From contig NZ_JAPDPD010000015.1 of NCBI RefSeq assembly GCF_026283965.1, positions 62,001 through 126,000 of the forward strand: a stretch of 64,000 bases of DNA, given 5' to 3'. The DNA comes from Dyella subtropica. GTDB lineage: Bacteria > Pseudomonadota > Gammaproteobacteria > Xanthomonadales > Rhodanobacteraceae. This document shows, one piece after another, positions 58,301-59,348 of this stretch. The position numbers and the translations under genes were made by a program. Under the pieces are notes generated by a model. The model had not been told where the DNA came from. It saw only the letters and a program-made list of their open reading frames with translations, and ran no database searches. Within the stretch, counting starts at the first letter, position 1. Each line of letters begins with the position of its first letter.

Positions 58301-59268
58301 GTCCGGCATTTTCCATCGGAGGACAGCAAGCCCGCCTGCGAAAACACAATGGTGAATTCCGGCGTCAGCATCAGATTGACCGCGCCGGCCAGCGCCGTGC
58401 GCGACTCGCCGCTGCGCAGGCTCTGGCAGGCCATGTGAATGGCGGTCAAGGACGACGAACACGCCGTATCGATCGACAGGCTCGGGCCGCGCAGGTCGAA
58501 GAAATAGGAAATCCGGTTCGCCGTGATACTGGCCGAATTACCGGTTCCGGCCAGTGCGTCGATCGAACAGCGGTCGCTGAATTGCCGCTCCCGGTATTCC
58601 TGGTTCGACAGGCCGACGAAAACGCCGATCCGATCGCCGCGCACGGCATCGCGGTTGAGGCCCGCGTCTTCGAAAGCCTCCCAGGCGACCTCCAGCATCG
58701 CCCTTTGCTGGGGATCCATGCGCTCCGCTTCGCGCGGGGCGATCCCGAAAGCGTCGGCATCGAATTCCTCGATGTCGGGAATGAAACCGCCATGGCGCGT
58801 ATTCATCTTGCCCGGCGTGCCGATGACCGGATCGTAGACGGCATCCACATCCCAGCGGGTCGGCGGCACTTCGGAAATCGCATCCTTGCCGGAAGCGAGC
58901 AGTTCCCAGAACTCCGAGAGATTCTGCGCCCCCGGAAAACGGCAGGACATGCCGACGATGGCGATCGCCTCCTGCGACGGCAGCGGCCTGGCTGCGGGTG
59001 ACGGCGCGCGCGGAGACGATGTTCCCGTGGCGGCTAGAACGTATTCCATAACCTTCGATATGGAATCGCAATCGTAGAACAGGGTGACCGGCAGTTCGGT
59101 TTCCAGCCAGCGCTCGAAATCGCCGGCCAGCGTCGCAGCTTCGCTGGAGGAAAGGCCAAGGTCCGAAAAAGAATCGTCCCAGGCAATCTCCGATGTCGAG
59201 ATGGCGCAAATCTCCGCCAGGCGCTCGACGAGCCACTGACCCATTACGTCCTTATCTGTAGTACGCAT
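26692..59268 (-). CDS. Giant cis-AT type I PKS: loading ACP plus seven KS-AT-KR-ACP modules
   Basis: One uninterrupted 10,858-aa frame. Order: ACP(0), then seven modules of KS-AT-KR-ACP with phosphopantetheine serines in GGNSL (module ACPs) or GLSSSE (loading ACP). KS cysteines are at residues 270, 1774, 3325, 4887, 6414, 7965 and 9476; each KS also has HGTAT and the K-x-N-(I/L/V)-GH motif. All seven AT domains have HAFHSPM, the malonyl signature. All KRs have the NADPH motif GGLGxxG and the YxAAN active site. No DH, ER or MT domain was found, so each extension should stop at a beta-hydroxyl. Two KR classes occur in the order a-b-b-a-b-a-b. The C-terminus (DFIEEVV) is an acidic tail matching the TubC domain of the NRPS. 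Starts 80 nt after the ABC gene. Confidence 0.97.
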   Translation of the reverse strand: MRTTDKDVMGQWLVERLAEICAISTSEIAWDDSFSDLGLSSSEAATLAGDFERWLETELPVTLFYDCDSISKVMEYVLAATGTSSPRAPSPAARPLPSQEAIAIVGMSCRFPGAQNLSEFWELLASGKDAISEVPPTRWDVDAVYDPVIGTPGKMNTRHGGFIPDIEEFDADAFGIAPREAERMDPQQRAMLEVAWEAFEDAGLNRDAVRGDRIGVFVGLSNQEYRERQFSDRCSIDALAGTGNSASITANRISYFFDLRGPSLSIDTACSSSLTAIHMACQSLRSGESRTALAGAVNLMLTPEFTIVFSQAGLLSSDGKCRTFDADANGYVRSEGAAAIVLKTYAQAQADGDRIYGLIRGSAINQDGRTLALTTPNRAAQEAMLEAAYEAAAIAPADVDYVEAHGTATPIGDVIEVAALSAVLEQGRPAGRKCLIGSVKTNLGHLEAAAGMAGMIKTVLAMQHRQIPASLHFERPNPRIGFEKTAIEVVTALTPWPATSRPPLAGVSAFGFGGTNVHVVLEAAPLAPEPDDATTFRAFPVSARTVSGLERARRVLDQSLQNGDVPFRRNLAYTLTKREPYPNRAVVIADANHGASPLLAKAERLLSPGAQPAFVFAGVGDHYLGMGQGLYQAEPVFRHWVDYCCGWLKAELGLDLLDVFQARPSREANAGDAFRRMVAGARDLGILAQTELAQPAVFVLEYALARLLEAWGIEPGACVGYSLGEYTAATLAGVFSLEDGLRIVATRARLIGELPAGGMLAVPLAAEALGDYLDVDKQLAIGIVNGPRLSVVSGPLAAVEQVKERLQADGVVSRLLGTAHAFHSPMMQPVAKALADLIGGMPLSAPRIPVLSNVTGDWLREDEATSPAYWGRHLCETVQFADCLQKLFDRESGALIEIGPGQSLNSLARLHPGFNQRSHLVVSTCRGAFDPQEDQAVFLKSLGEFWCAGGSVNWGTPFEGAPGSHVSLPSWLFDRQRYWLDARQQAVTAAQGAGGKVADIGKWFYAETWSESPAPQADADAGAANWLVLCADSPAGEAVGGGLHGRSKRLVSTEVASDPERLRQAIGQMRSEGFVPSRIVHLGGLTAEDGEETLQARGYLSLLALMKALGEGRSTATVQLDIVSNGLYLARARDVLSAAKATLIGAIRTIPQEYQNVTLRSIDMDGVDAASASRLLAELLSPANDVAVAWRGDTRLVQGYESRPLDEVTAERDMLREGGVYVITGGLGNVGLTIAGMLAQRYQAKIALLSRRAFPEREQWERWLSENGNEDPVSAQIAKLLDMEAAGGEVVVLAADVADEARMEEVFASIEQRHGQVHGVFHAAGLVTPASNNIIAELTAEQIETHFSAKVRGTQVLGRVLDTRQADFCLVFSSISVVLGGLALSAYVAANAYEDGFVLSRRDAVGTRWVTVNWDTWARDRGEQDTKGTTLEAFLMWPEEGAEAVRRVLGSNASARLIGSTADLWTRLNQWVYRKTTAPAAGTTERKLSYYARPAVSTAFVAASSKIEKRVARVFQDVLGIEAIGLEDNFFELGGNSLVSLQILAEVQREFDTQLSPILIFEAPSISAVSRRMASLIGGEDQPAISGASARRRRQARRGSGSSDIAIIGMASRSSGAPDIGTLWDNALNGVESLVRFSDDELRAAGVDPALVHNPAYVKVRGVVSGIDLFDAGVFGISPREAELMDPQHRLMLETAWETLEHAGYDSHRYEGSIAVFAGTTPSEYQAGLFLDRALWEGLNEFDTYLANTQDSLATRVSYKLNLRGPSLSVGTYCSTSGVAIHLACQSLRAGESDMALAGGISLRVPSAIGYLYEPGNQASPDGLTRTFDARAQGTVFSDGIGLVLLKPLEDALEDGDTIHAVIKGSAVNNDGSLKAGFTAPSVEQQSEVISMALDHAGLSAGDIHYVEAHGTATELGDPIEVAALTKAYRESTDKVGYCALGSIKPNIGHTDRAAGVIGVIKATHVLKTGVVPPTLHFERPNPKIDLANSPFVVSNQRQELPASASPWRAGVTTLGVGGTNVHFILEQAPEVEPSGPSRAAQLLLLSAKTQASLDGASARLSAHLQEHPEQDLADVAYTLQTGRKRLEYRKAVVCNERGEAIAALSEGGDQGHLSSNGTPSVVFMFPGVGDHYSDMAADLYRTEATFRELVDHCCAVLEPVIGLDLREVLFTPGGLSGEPRASMDLKALLKRGEQRPEGRLQETWLAQPAVFVIEYSLAQLLMSWGIQPQAMIGYSVGEFVAAAVAGSLELEDALRLVALRAKLIEALPGGAMLAVPLAEADVAALLPEGVSVAICNGPKTTVVSGAEDAIASFEAILAAKSIVSRRLQTTHAFHSPMLEGAAEGLRELLSNVTFAAPAIPYISNLTGTWIDAQEAASADYWVSHMCGTVRFADGIGALLSEDKGRVLVELGAGQSLGSFVKQHPAYERGMAVIPTLRAPFQEQRDDAYLLSAVGRLWLAGIEADWTSFYREERRLKVPLPTYAFDRQRYWIDAELPALSLARSLLTQAEKSALADSFYAPSWKTSGSVDGALNAPAAGTCWLIFADADGIGDALAAAVKPLGIETVLVRRGENFTVAEDGSCLLRPSVAADYVSVLKELKHRRLAPSRIVHLWAAEHWHEDMSSHLQEQMEAGFYSLFHLAQAIGEQLADTPTELCIVASDLEPVLGTETIHPAKATLRGPCKVIRQEYATVACRSIDLFSPSEEAWDAERLGMRLAAEILSGGEDQFSAFRDGQRWVPFVAPVQIEAPHDEVPRLKEGGVYFVTGGLGGIGFAFADYVYRTRNAKLVLVGRSGLPPREAWAGILAAGKEDQVTERVRKIGGLIEAGAEVLIITADVADPAQMDDAVRQALARFGTINGVFHAAGLPGQGLTQLKTAQAAAAVMAPKIQGTLALDHAFSGVDLDFMVLVSSIAAIVGGGPGQIDYCAANAFMDAFAQRHHAKHGMTVAINFGEWQWDAWSDGLKGYQPEMQEALKQHRRQFGISFEEGMEGIRRILAIDAPQMILLPEDAVAMIEGSNSCSVTTISSAVQQTRGRRPTAYPRPALSSQFVAASNELERKIAAIWQRALGIDEIGTKDNFFDLGGNSLVGLQVVAELRKELDVELRQVVLFEAPTIDALVRYLSPTAEEPASQHAGRLLAERRERIRGGSASRDIALVGMSGRFPGARSPQELWENVSAGVESVTFYSEAELREAGVGASKLRDPNYVRAGYDVADFDLFDARLFGYSPREAELIDPQHRQFLECAWEALEDAACDPDSHPGLIGIFAGAAGSAYGRHVFAHPELLTSGMAVLQANIGNNNDALATRVAYKLNLRGPAMSVQTFCSTSGTAMHAACKSLQYGECDIALAGGVNIAISGKAGYLYEQGGIDSPDGHTRTFDADAKGSVIGDGVAVVVFKRLEDALADGDHIYAVVKGSALNNDGSLKVGYTAPSIEGQAAVVAEALAVAGVAADSISFIETHGTATELGDPIEVAALTKAYRQSTDKVGFCALGSVKTNIGHLDRAAGVAGMIKAVLSLQHERITPVLHFKAPNPSIDFASSPFFVAAEAKSWPRGSAPRRAGVNVLGVGGTNVHFILEEAPEIEPSGPSRAAQLLLLSAKTQASLDGAAARLGAHLQEHPDQSLADVAYTLQVGRKRLEYRKAVVCNERGEAIANLEQGGDQGHLSSNGTPSVVFMFPGVGDHYPDMAADLYRTEIVFRELVDRCCEVLEPVIGLDLREVLFTPGGLSGEPRASMDLKALLKRGEQRPEGRLQETWLAQPAVFVIEYSLAQLLMSWGIQPQAMIGYSIGEFVAAAVAGSVELEDALRLVALRAKLIEALAGGAMLAVPLSEIDASTLLPEGVSIAICNGPKTTVVSGAEDAIASFEAILAAKSIVSRRLQTTHAFHSPMLAGAAEGLRALLSNVTFAAPAIPYISNLTGTWIGAQEAASADYWVSHMCGTVRFADGIGALLSEDKGRVLVELGAGQSLGSFVKQHPAYERGMAVIPTLRAPFQEQRDDAYLLSAVGRLWLAGIEADWTSFYREERRLKVSLPTYAFEKQRYWIEPAIDANAEIDTGEVSLITRLMEHAEKLPLEDSFYVPSWKIAGTVDGALKAPAPATGTCWLIFADADGIGDALAAAMKPLGIETVLARRGENFSVAQDGSISLRAAAEADYASLLKELKRRGVVPSRIVHLWAAEAWDADLSGHLAEHMDAGFYSLFHLAKAIGERLADTPIELCIVASDLEPVLGTESLHLTKATLRGPCKIIRQEFATIACRSIDLFSSDEETLAADRLALRLAAELLSGQDQFTAFREGQRWIPVAEPVHIEAPVSDDMPRLKEGGVYFITGGLGGIGLAFADYLYRMRSARLVLVGRTGLPPREEWDALLAAGQDDRVTERVRKIHDLIQAGAEVLIITADVADQAQMDDAVRQALERFGTINGVFHGAGLPGQGLTQLKTVQAVAQVMAPKIQGTLALDRAFSGVDLDFMILVSSVAAIVGGGPGQIDYCAANAFMDAFAQRHHARHGVTVAINFGEWQWDAWSDGLKGYQPEMQEALRSHRRQFGITFEEGMEAIRRILAIDVPQIILFPEDAAAVIASSNACVISNISSAVQQTRGRRPTAYPRPELSSQFVAASNELERKIAAIWQRALGIDQIGTKDNFFDLGGNSLVGLQVVADLRKELDIEVRQVVLYEAPTIDALVRYLSPAAEEPVGQDAGQLLAERRERARAGGAASRDIALVGMAGRFPGAMTPRQLWKNINEGAEAVTFYTDAELLAAGVAPATFANPNYVKAGCDIPDFDLFDARLFGYAPREAEFIDPQHRQFLECAWEALENAACDPASYRGLIGVFGGSTNSAYTENLLSRPDVVDTGVDMLQVIIGNNNDALATRVAYKLNLRGPAMSVQTFCSTSGVAMHFACKSLLLGESDIALAGGVNIAISGKAGYMYTEGGITPPDGHTRTFDVDAKGSVLGDGVAVVVFKRLEDALADGDHIYAVVKGSAINNDGSFKVGYTAPSVEGQAAVVAEALAVAGVSAESIGFIETHGTATELGDPIEVAALTKAYRQSTDKVGYCALGSIKPNVGHLDRAAGATGMIKAALSLQHERITPVLHFKAPNPNIDFASSPFFVADRDLAWPRGAEPRRAGVNVLGLGGTNVHFILEEAPEIEPSGPSRAAQLLLLSAKTQASLDGAAARLGAHLQEHPDQSLADVAYTLQVGRKRLEYRKAVVCNERGEAIATLEQGGDQGHLSPNAKPSVVFMFPGVGDHYPDMAADLYRTEATFSELVDHCCAVLEPVIGLDLREVLFTPGALSGESRASMDLKALLKRGEQRPEGRLQETWLAQPAVFVIEYSLAQLLMSWGIQPQAMIGYSIGEFVAAAVAGSVELEEALRLVALRAKLIEQLPGGAMLAVPMAEADVAALLPEGVSIAICNGPKTTVVSGAEEAIASFEAILAAKSIASRRLQTTHAFHSPMLAGAAEGLRELLSEVTFAAPAIPYISNMTGTWIGEQEAASADYWVSHMCGTVRFADGIGVLLSEDKGRVLVELGAGQSLGSFVKQHPAYERGMAVIPTLRAPFQEQRDDAYLLSAVGRLWLAGIEADWTSFYRKERRLKVPLPTYAFDRQRYWIESGKQNPAVENASGGRITDIGQWFYAETWSEAAPGPAKASADATWLVLFDDHPAGQALTAKLRATAKRVVTIAGSPDGVFALERPDHYRIDPADPAQLKRVIREMQQAGIVPNHIVHLGNLTDERDFDALQAKGYLSLLSLMQALGESRVLAPVQLDVVSNGLYAARPDDKVSAAKGTLIGAIRTIPQEYQNVTVRSIDIDAAGAGVAKRLLAEIASAATDVAVAYRGDTRLVQGYESRPLGEVAVDSDVLRQGGVYVITGGLGNVGLTIAGMLAQHYQAKIALLSRRAFPEREQWESWLSEHGSEDPVSGQIAKLLDMEAAGGEVVVLAANIADEARMEEVFASIEQRHGQVHGVFHAAGLITSESHSIIATASKSQIDGQYAPKVHGTSVLARLLDKRQADFCLLFSSLSAVLGGLTLSAYAAANAFEDNVALSRHDAGGTRWVAVNWDTWARAEGVQDHKGTTLEAFLMWPDEGAEAVRRVLGSTQASRLINSTADLRTRLDQWVYRKASPLAGAKVERKLSYYARPAVSAAYVAASNEIEKRVARVFQDVLGIEQVGLEDNFFELGGNSLISLQIIAALQHEFGVQLSPILMFEAPSVSTVSKHMLAIGGPQAAAAVQVAPKRKPRTRREAMYADIAIIGMAARGPGASNFAALWENALNGVESMTQFSDDELYASGIDPALVRNPNYVKARGIVADIDLFDPGIFGISPREAELMDPQHRLMLETAWQTLEHAGYDSFRYDGQIGIFAGARPSDYQMILHSDRELWSELEPSDTHLANTQDSLATRISYKLHLKGPSLSVGTYCSTSGVAIHLACQSLRTGESDMALAGAVSFFVPGRRGYLYEPGDQASPDGHTRTFDARAQGTVFSDGVGMVLLKPLEAALEDGDTIHAVIKGSAVNNDGSLKAGYTAPSVEQQSEVVSMALDNAGLSAGDIHYVEAHGTATELGDPIEVAALTKAYRESTDKVGYCALGSIKPNIGHTDRAAGVIGVIKATHVLKTGVVPPTLHFERPNPKIDLANSPFVVSNQCQQLPASVSPWRAGVTVLGVGGTNAHIILEQSPAPAPSTDGKAWNFLTLSAKTTGSLETMRENLADALNADAGIHIADAAFTLHHGRREFGERLAVVGRDREELIRALRDQPSDRCFRSVGTAGKRPVAFLFPGAGEQYVGMAAGLYETEAVFRQEMDTCFELLETELGLDLRPVLFAEGAKTPEKAKQFLRGEAPQDEASLRLNQTQYAQPCMFVVEYCLARLLMSWGIVPEALLGYSVGEFAAAAIAGIVSLPDALRLVAGRARIIADLPGGAMLAVPLPEAELKPLLPAELAIGIGNGPKLTVVSGPEAAIASFEAVLASREVVSRRLQTTHAFHSPMMEGAADALRQLLSTVELHAPRMRCLSNVTGGWLTEADATDREYWVRHMCRTARFADCLDSLVAKGDWAMVEVGPGQSLTSLVKQHSLGRAAPTIVSTMRMAYLSEQDQAVLTAALAKLWIAGVAPDWDAYHAGERRRRIPLPSYAFDRQRYWMDADIPDVSLASRLMTQAEKSPLADSFYLPSWKIAGTVDGALKAPAAGACWLIFADADGIGDALAAAVKPLGIETVLVRRGEDFAVAQDGSVALRAARKEDYVAVLKELKRRGLTPSRIVHLWAAEHWHEDMSSHLHEQMETGFYSLFHLAQAIGERLSDTPVELCIVASDLEPVLGTETIHPAKATLRGPCKVIRQEFATVACRSIDLFSSSEEALGAAKLGTRLAAEILSGGEDQFSAFRDGQRWVPFVAPMRIEAPQEEVPRLREGGVYFVTGGLGGIGFAFAEHVYRTRNAKLVLVGRTGLPPREEWAGILAAGQDDRVTERVRKIHGLIEAGAQVLIITADVADPAQMDDAVREALARFGTINGVFHAAGLPGQGLTQLKTAQAVAEVIAPKIQGTLALDRALSGVDLDFMVLVSTIASITGGGPGQIDYCAANAFMDAFAQRHHARHGVTVAINFGEWQWDAWSDGLKGYQPEMQEALKQHRRQFGISFEEGMEGIRRILALDVPQMILLPEDAVAMIGGSNSCSVTNISNALKQTRGRRQTAYPRPALSSQFVAASNELERKVAAIWQRALGIDEIGTKDNFFDLGGNSLVGLQVVAELRKELDVELTQVVLYEAPTIDALVRLLSPAQEAGAAQEGESRLLAERRGKVRLGRSSNDIALIGMSGRFPGARTPQQLWKNLSAGVESVTFYTEAELREAGVSPAKLRHPNYVRAGYDVEGFDLFDGPLFGYAPREAELIDPQHRQFLECAWEALEDAACDPERYAGMIGIFAGSNNSAYIHNLLSRPDLMESPVAGLQIGVGNSNDALATRVAYKLNLRGPAMSVQTFCSTSGVAMHTACRSLLHGECDIAMAGGVNIAISGKVGYMFEEGSIDSPDGHTRTFDIHSKGAVIGDGVGVVVFKRLEDALADSDHIYAVVKGSAINNDGSFKVGYTAPSVEGQSIAIAEALAVAGVDAGSIGFVETHGTATELGDPIEVAALTRAYRGSTDRVGYCALSSIKPNIGHLDRASGVTGLIKAALSLQHELITQVLHFTAPNPNIDFADSPFFVADQKLAWPRGAEPRRAGVNVLGLGGTNVHFILEEAPDIEPSGPSRAARLLLLSAKTQASLDGAAARLSAHLQEHPEQDLADVAYTLQAGRKRLEYRKAVVCNERGEAVAALEQGGDQGHLSPNAKPSVVFMFQGVGDHYPDMAVDLYRTEATFRDLVDHCCAVLEPVIGLDLREVLFTPGGLSGEPRAAMDLKALLKRGEQRPEGRLQETWLAQPAVFVIEYSLAQLLMSWGIQPQAMIGYSIGEFVAAAVAGSIELEDALRLVALRAKLIEAQPGGAMLAVPLSETDTSALLPEGVSIAICNGPKTTVVSGAEAAIASFETALAAKSIVSRRLQTTHAFHSPMLAGAAEGLRELLSEVTFAAPTIPYISNLTGTWIGEQEAASADYWVSHMCGTVRFADGIGELLLEDKGRVLLELGAGQSLGSFVKQHPAYGRGTPVIATLRASFQEQRDDAYLLSAVGRLWLAGIEPDWALFYRDERRLKVSLPTYVFEQQRYWVEPGKQSPAAEDASVGKIADIGRWFYTETWNEAARGADEADAQASWLVLSHDNEVSRALLTGLRARGQQVVTAEAGAGVSHLKQVIGEMRQAGKTPTRILHLGGLTDEQDFEALQAGGYLSLLSLMQALGENRVTTPLRLDIVSNGLYAARPDDVVSAAKATLIGAIRTIPQEYQNVSVRSIDIDAVGAGAAERLLAEIASSATNVAVACRGDTRLVQGYAASPLDEVAADRDALRQGGVYVITGGLGNVGLTLAGMLTRRYAAKVALLSRRAFPERGQWEQWRAEHGDDDPVSRQIAGLLDMEAAGGEVVVLTADVADEARMTELFAWLDERYGQVHGVFHAAGLITGESHSIIATASKPQVDRQYAPKVSGTLVLSRLLASRNADFCLLFSSVSAVLGGLTLSPYAAANAFEDNFALSRRDAGGTRWVSVNWDTWARAEGVQDHKGTTLEAFLMWPDEGAEAVRRVLGSTQASRLINSTADLHARLDQWVYRKAAPASARSERKLSYYARPAISTAYVAASNKIEKRVARVFQDVLGIEQVGLEDNFFELGGNSLISLQILAELQREFELQLSPILIFEAPSVSTISKHLLTVCGVEGLVAAEPPVPLKRARRSKRGVLHSDIAIIGMAARGPGASDVATLWDNALNGVESMARFSDDELFASGVDPALIRNPDYVKARGIVTDIDQFDPGVFGISPREAEVMDPQHRLMLEIAWQTLEHAGYDSHRYEGAIGVFAGTAPSEYQYGLYLDRALWAEIDSFDTHLANTPDSLATRISYKLDLNGPSLSVGTYCSTSGVAIHLACQSLRTGESDMALAGGISLRTPNRRGYLFVQGDQGSPDGHTRTFDAKAQGTVFSDGAGMVLLKRLDDALADGDTIHAVIKGSAVNNDGSLKAGYTAPSVERQSEVVAMAIDDAGLSAADIHYVEAHGTATELGDPIEFAALTRAFRETTDARQFCALGSIKTNIGHTDRAAGVIGVIKATHVLKTGVVPATLHFERPNPKIDLDNSPFVVSNQRQALPVSTSPWRAGVTSLGVGGTNVHLILEQGPAPAPSTDGKAWNFLTLSAKTAGSLEAMRENLADTLDTDDGISIDDAAFTLHYGRREFGERLAVVGRDREDLIRALRDQPSDRCFRSVGGAGKRPVAFLFPGAGEQYVGMAAGLYETEAVFRQEMDTCFELLETELGLDLRPVLFAEGAKTPEKAKQFLRGEAPQDEASQRLSQTQYAQPCMFVVEYCLARLLMSWGIVPEALLGYSVGEFAAAAIAGVMSLPDALRLVAGRARIIADLPGGAMLAVPLPADKLEPMLGADLAVGISNGPNLTIVSGPDASVAALETALAAKDVVSRRLQTSHAFHSPMMEGAADALRQLLSTVELHAPQRPCLSNVTGEWITKADATDREYWIRHMCRTARFAECLDTLWARGDWAMVEVGPGQSLTSLVKQQALGREHGQAPAAITTIRTTYVQDDDRAVLTAALAKLWVAGVAPDWDAYHAGEQRRRIPLPSYAFDRQRYWIDADMPEVPLASRLLTQAEKSPLADSFYLPSWKIAGTVDGALKAPTPAAGTCWLIFADADGIGDALAAAVKPLGIETVLAWRGRSFAVAQDGSISLRATVKEDYVAVLKELKRRSLVPSRIVHLWAAEAWDADLSGHLAEQMEAGFYSLFHLAQAIGERLADTPIELCIVASDLEPVLGTETIHPAKATLRGPCKVIRQEFATVACRSIDLFSSDEEALGEDRLGARLAAEILSGGDDQFSAFRDGQRWIPFVAPVQVDAPFEEVPRLKEEGVYFVTGGLGGIGFAFAEHMYRTKRAKLVLVGRSGLPPREEWDAILAAGHDDRVTERVRKVSSLIEAGAEVLMITADVADPAQMEDAVRQALARFGAINGVFHAAGLPGQGLTQLKTAQAVAEVMAPKIQGTLALDRAFSGVELDFMVLVSSIAAITGGGPGQIDYCAANAFLDAFAQRHHARHGATVAISFGEWQWDAWSEGLKGFQPEMQEAMRSHRRQFGISFEEGMEGVRRILALDVPQMILLPEDAVAMIGGSNTCSVTNISNAVKQTRGRRTSAYPRPALATAFVAAESDMELQIATVWQEVLGIEQVGVDDNFFDLGGNSLVGLQLIGRINRDLDMSIPLSCIYESSTVRKQAEMTEEILMIQAVGLEQEQVDASLSGDFIEEVV
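31361..35897 (-). other. PKS module 6: KS-AT-KR(class a)-ACP
   Basis: KS6 active site VQTFCSTSG (Cys7965), following a class-b KR. AT6 belongs to the AT2/3/4 group but has FQGVGDHY. KR class a with DIGRWFYTETW and SPYAAANAFED. ACP motif ELGGNSL. Confidence 0.9.
35898..40544 (-). other. PKS module 5: KS-AT-KR(class b)-ACP
   Basis: KS5 active site VGTYCSTSG (Cys6414), following a class-a KR. AT5 belongs with AT7 to a second group (PGAGEQYVGM, GYSVGEFAAAAIAG, HAFHSPMM). KR class b with LVSTIASITGGG and QIDYCAANAF. ACP motif DLGGNSL. Confidence 0.9.
40545..45129 (-). other. PKS module 4: KS-AT-KR(class a)-ACP
   Basis: KS4 active site VQTFCSTSG (Cys4887), following a class-b KR. AT4 belongs to the AT2/3/6 group. 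KR class a with DIGQWFYAETW and SAYAAANAFED. ACP motif ELGGNSL. Confidence 0.9.
45130..49814 (-). other. PKS module 3: KS-AT-KR(class b)-ACP
   Basis: KS3 active site VQTFCSTSG (Cys3325), following a class-b KR. AT3 is nearly identical to AT2, AT4 and AT6 (GYSIGEF, HAFHSPML). KR class b with QIDYCAANAFMDAF; DLGGNSL in the ACP. Confidence 0.9.
49815..54464 (-). other. PKS module 2: KS-AT-KR(class b)-ACP
   Basis: KS2 active site VGTYCSTSG (Cys1774), following a class-a KR. AT2 is of the GVGDHY/GYSVGEF type. KR class b is marked by FYAPSWKTSG in its N-terminal half and QIDYCAANAFMDAF at the active site. ACP motif DLGGNSL. Confidence 0.9.
54465..58972 (-). other. PKS module 1: KS-AT-KR(class a)-ACP
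   Basis: KS1 has the classic DTACSSS active site (Cys270), unlike all other KS domains here, and takes the starter from the loading ACP. AT1 is the most divergent of the seven (GYSLGEY, GVGDHY, HAFHSPMM). KR class a is marked by DIGKWFYAETW at its N-terminal half and SAYVAANAYED at the active site. ACP motif ELGGNSL. Confidence 0.9.
59010..59268 (-). other. PKS loading ACP (residues about 1-86)
   Basis: The protein begins directly with a carrier domain (DSFSDLGLSSSEAATLA) with no AT, KSQ or adenylation domain before it. It must therefore be charged in trans. With an FkbH-type protein in the same operon, a glyceryl group is the most likely starter. Confidence 0.85.
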
Positions 59269-59348
59269 CTGGCACCCGTCGACTGCAATTCATGGATTGA
59301 CAGCAGCCGAGGCGCCGCCCCGGCCGCTGAAGAATTGAACGGAAGTAC

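Noticed and set aside
26692-58972. Possible dehydratase domains between AT and KR
   Set aside because: The 400-500 residues between AT and KR are the structural N-terminal half of the KR (FYxETW or FYxPSW). No HxxxGxxxxP or second DH motif was found in any module.
16763-59268. Tandem DNA repeats that could suggest a CRISPR array or satellite
   Set aside because: The repeats are whole PKS and NRPS domains in frame, several hundred bases or more each, not short spaced repeats.
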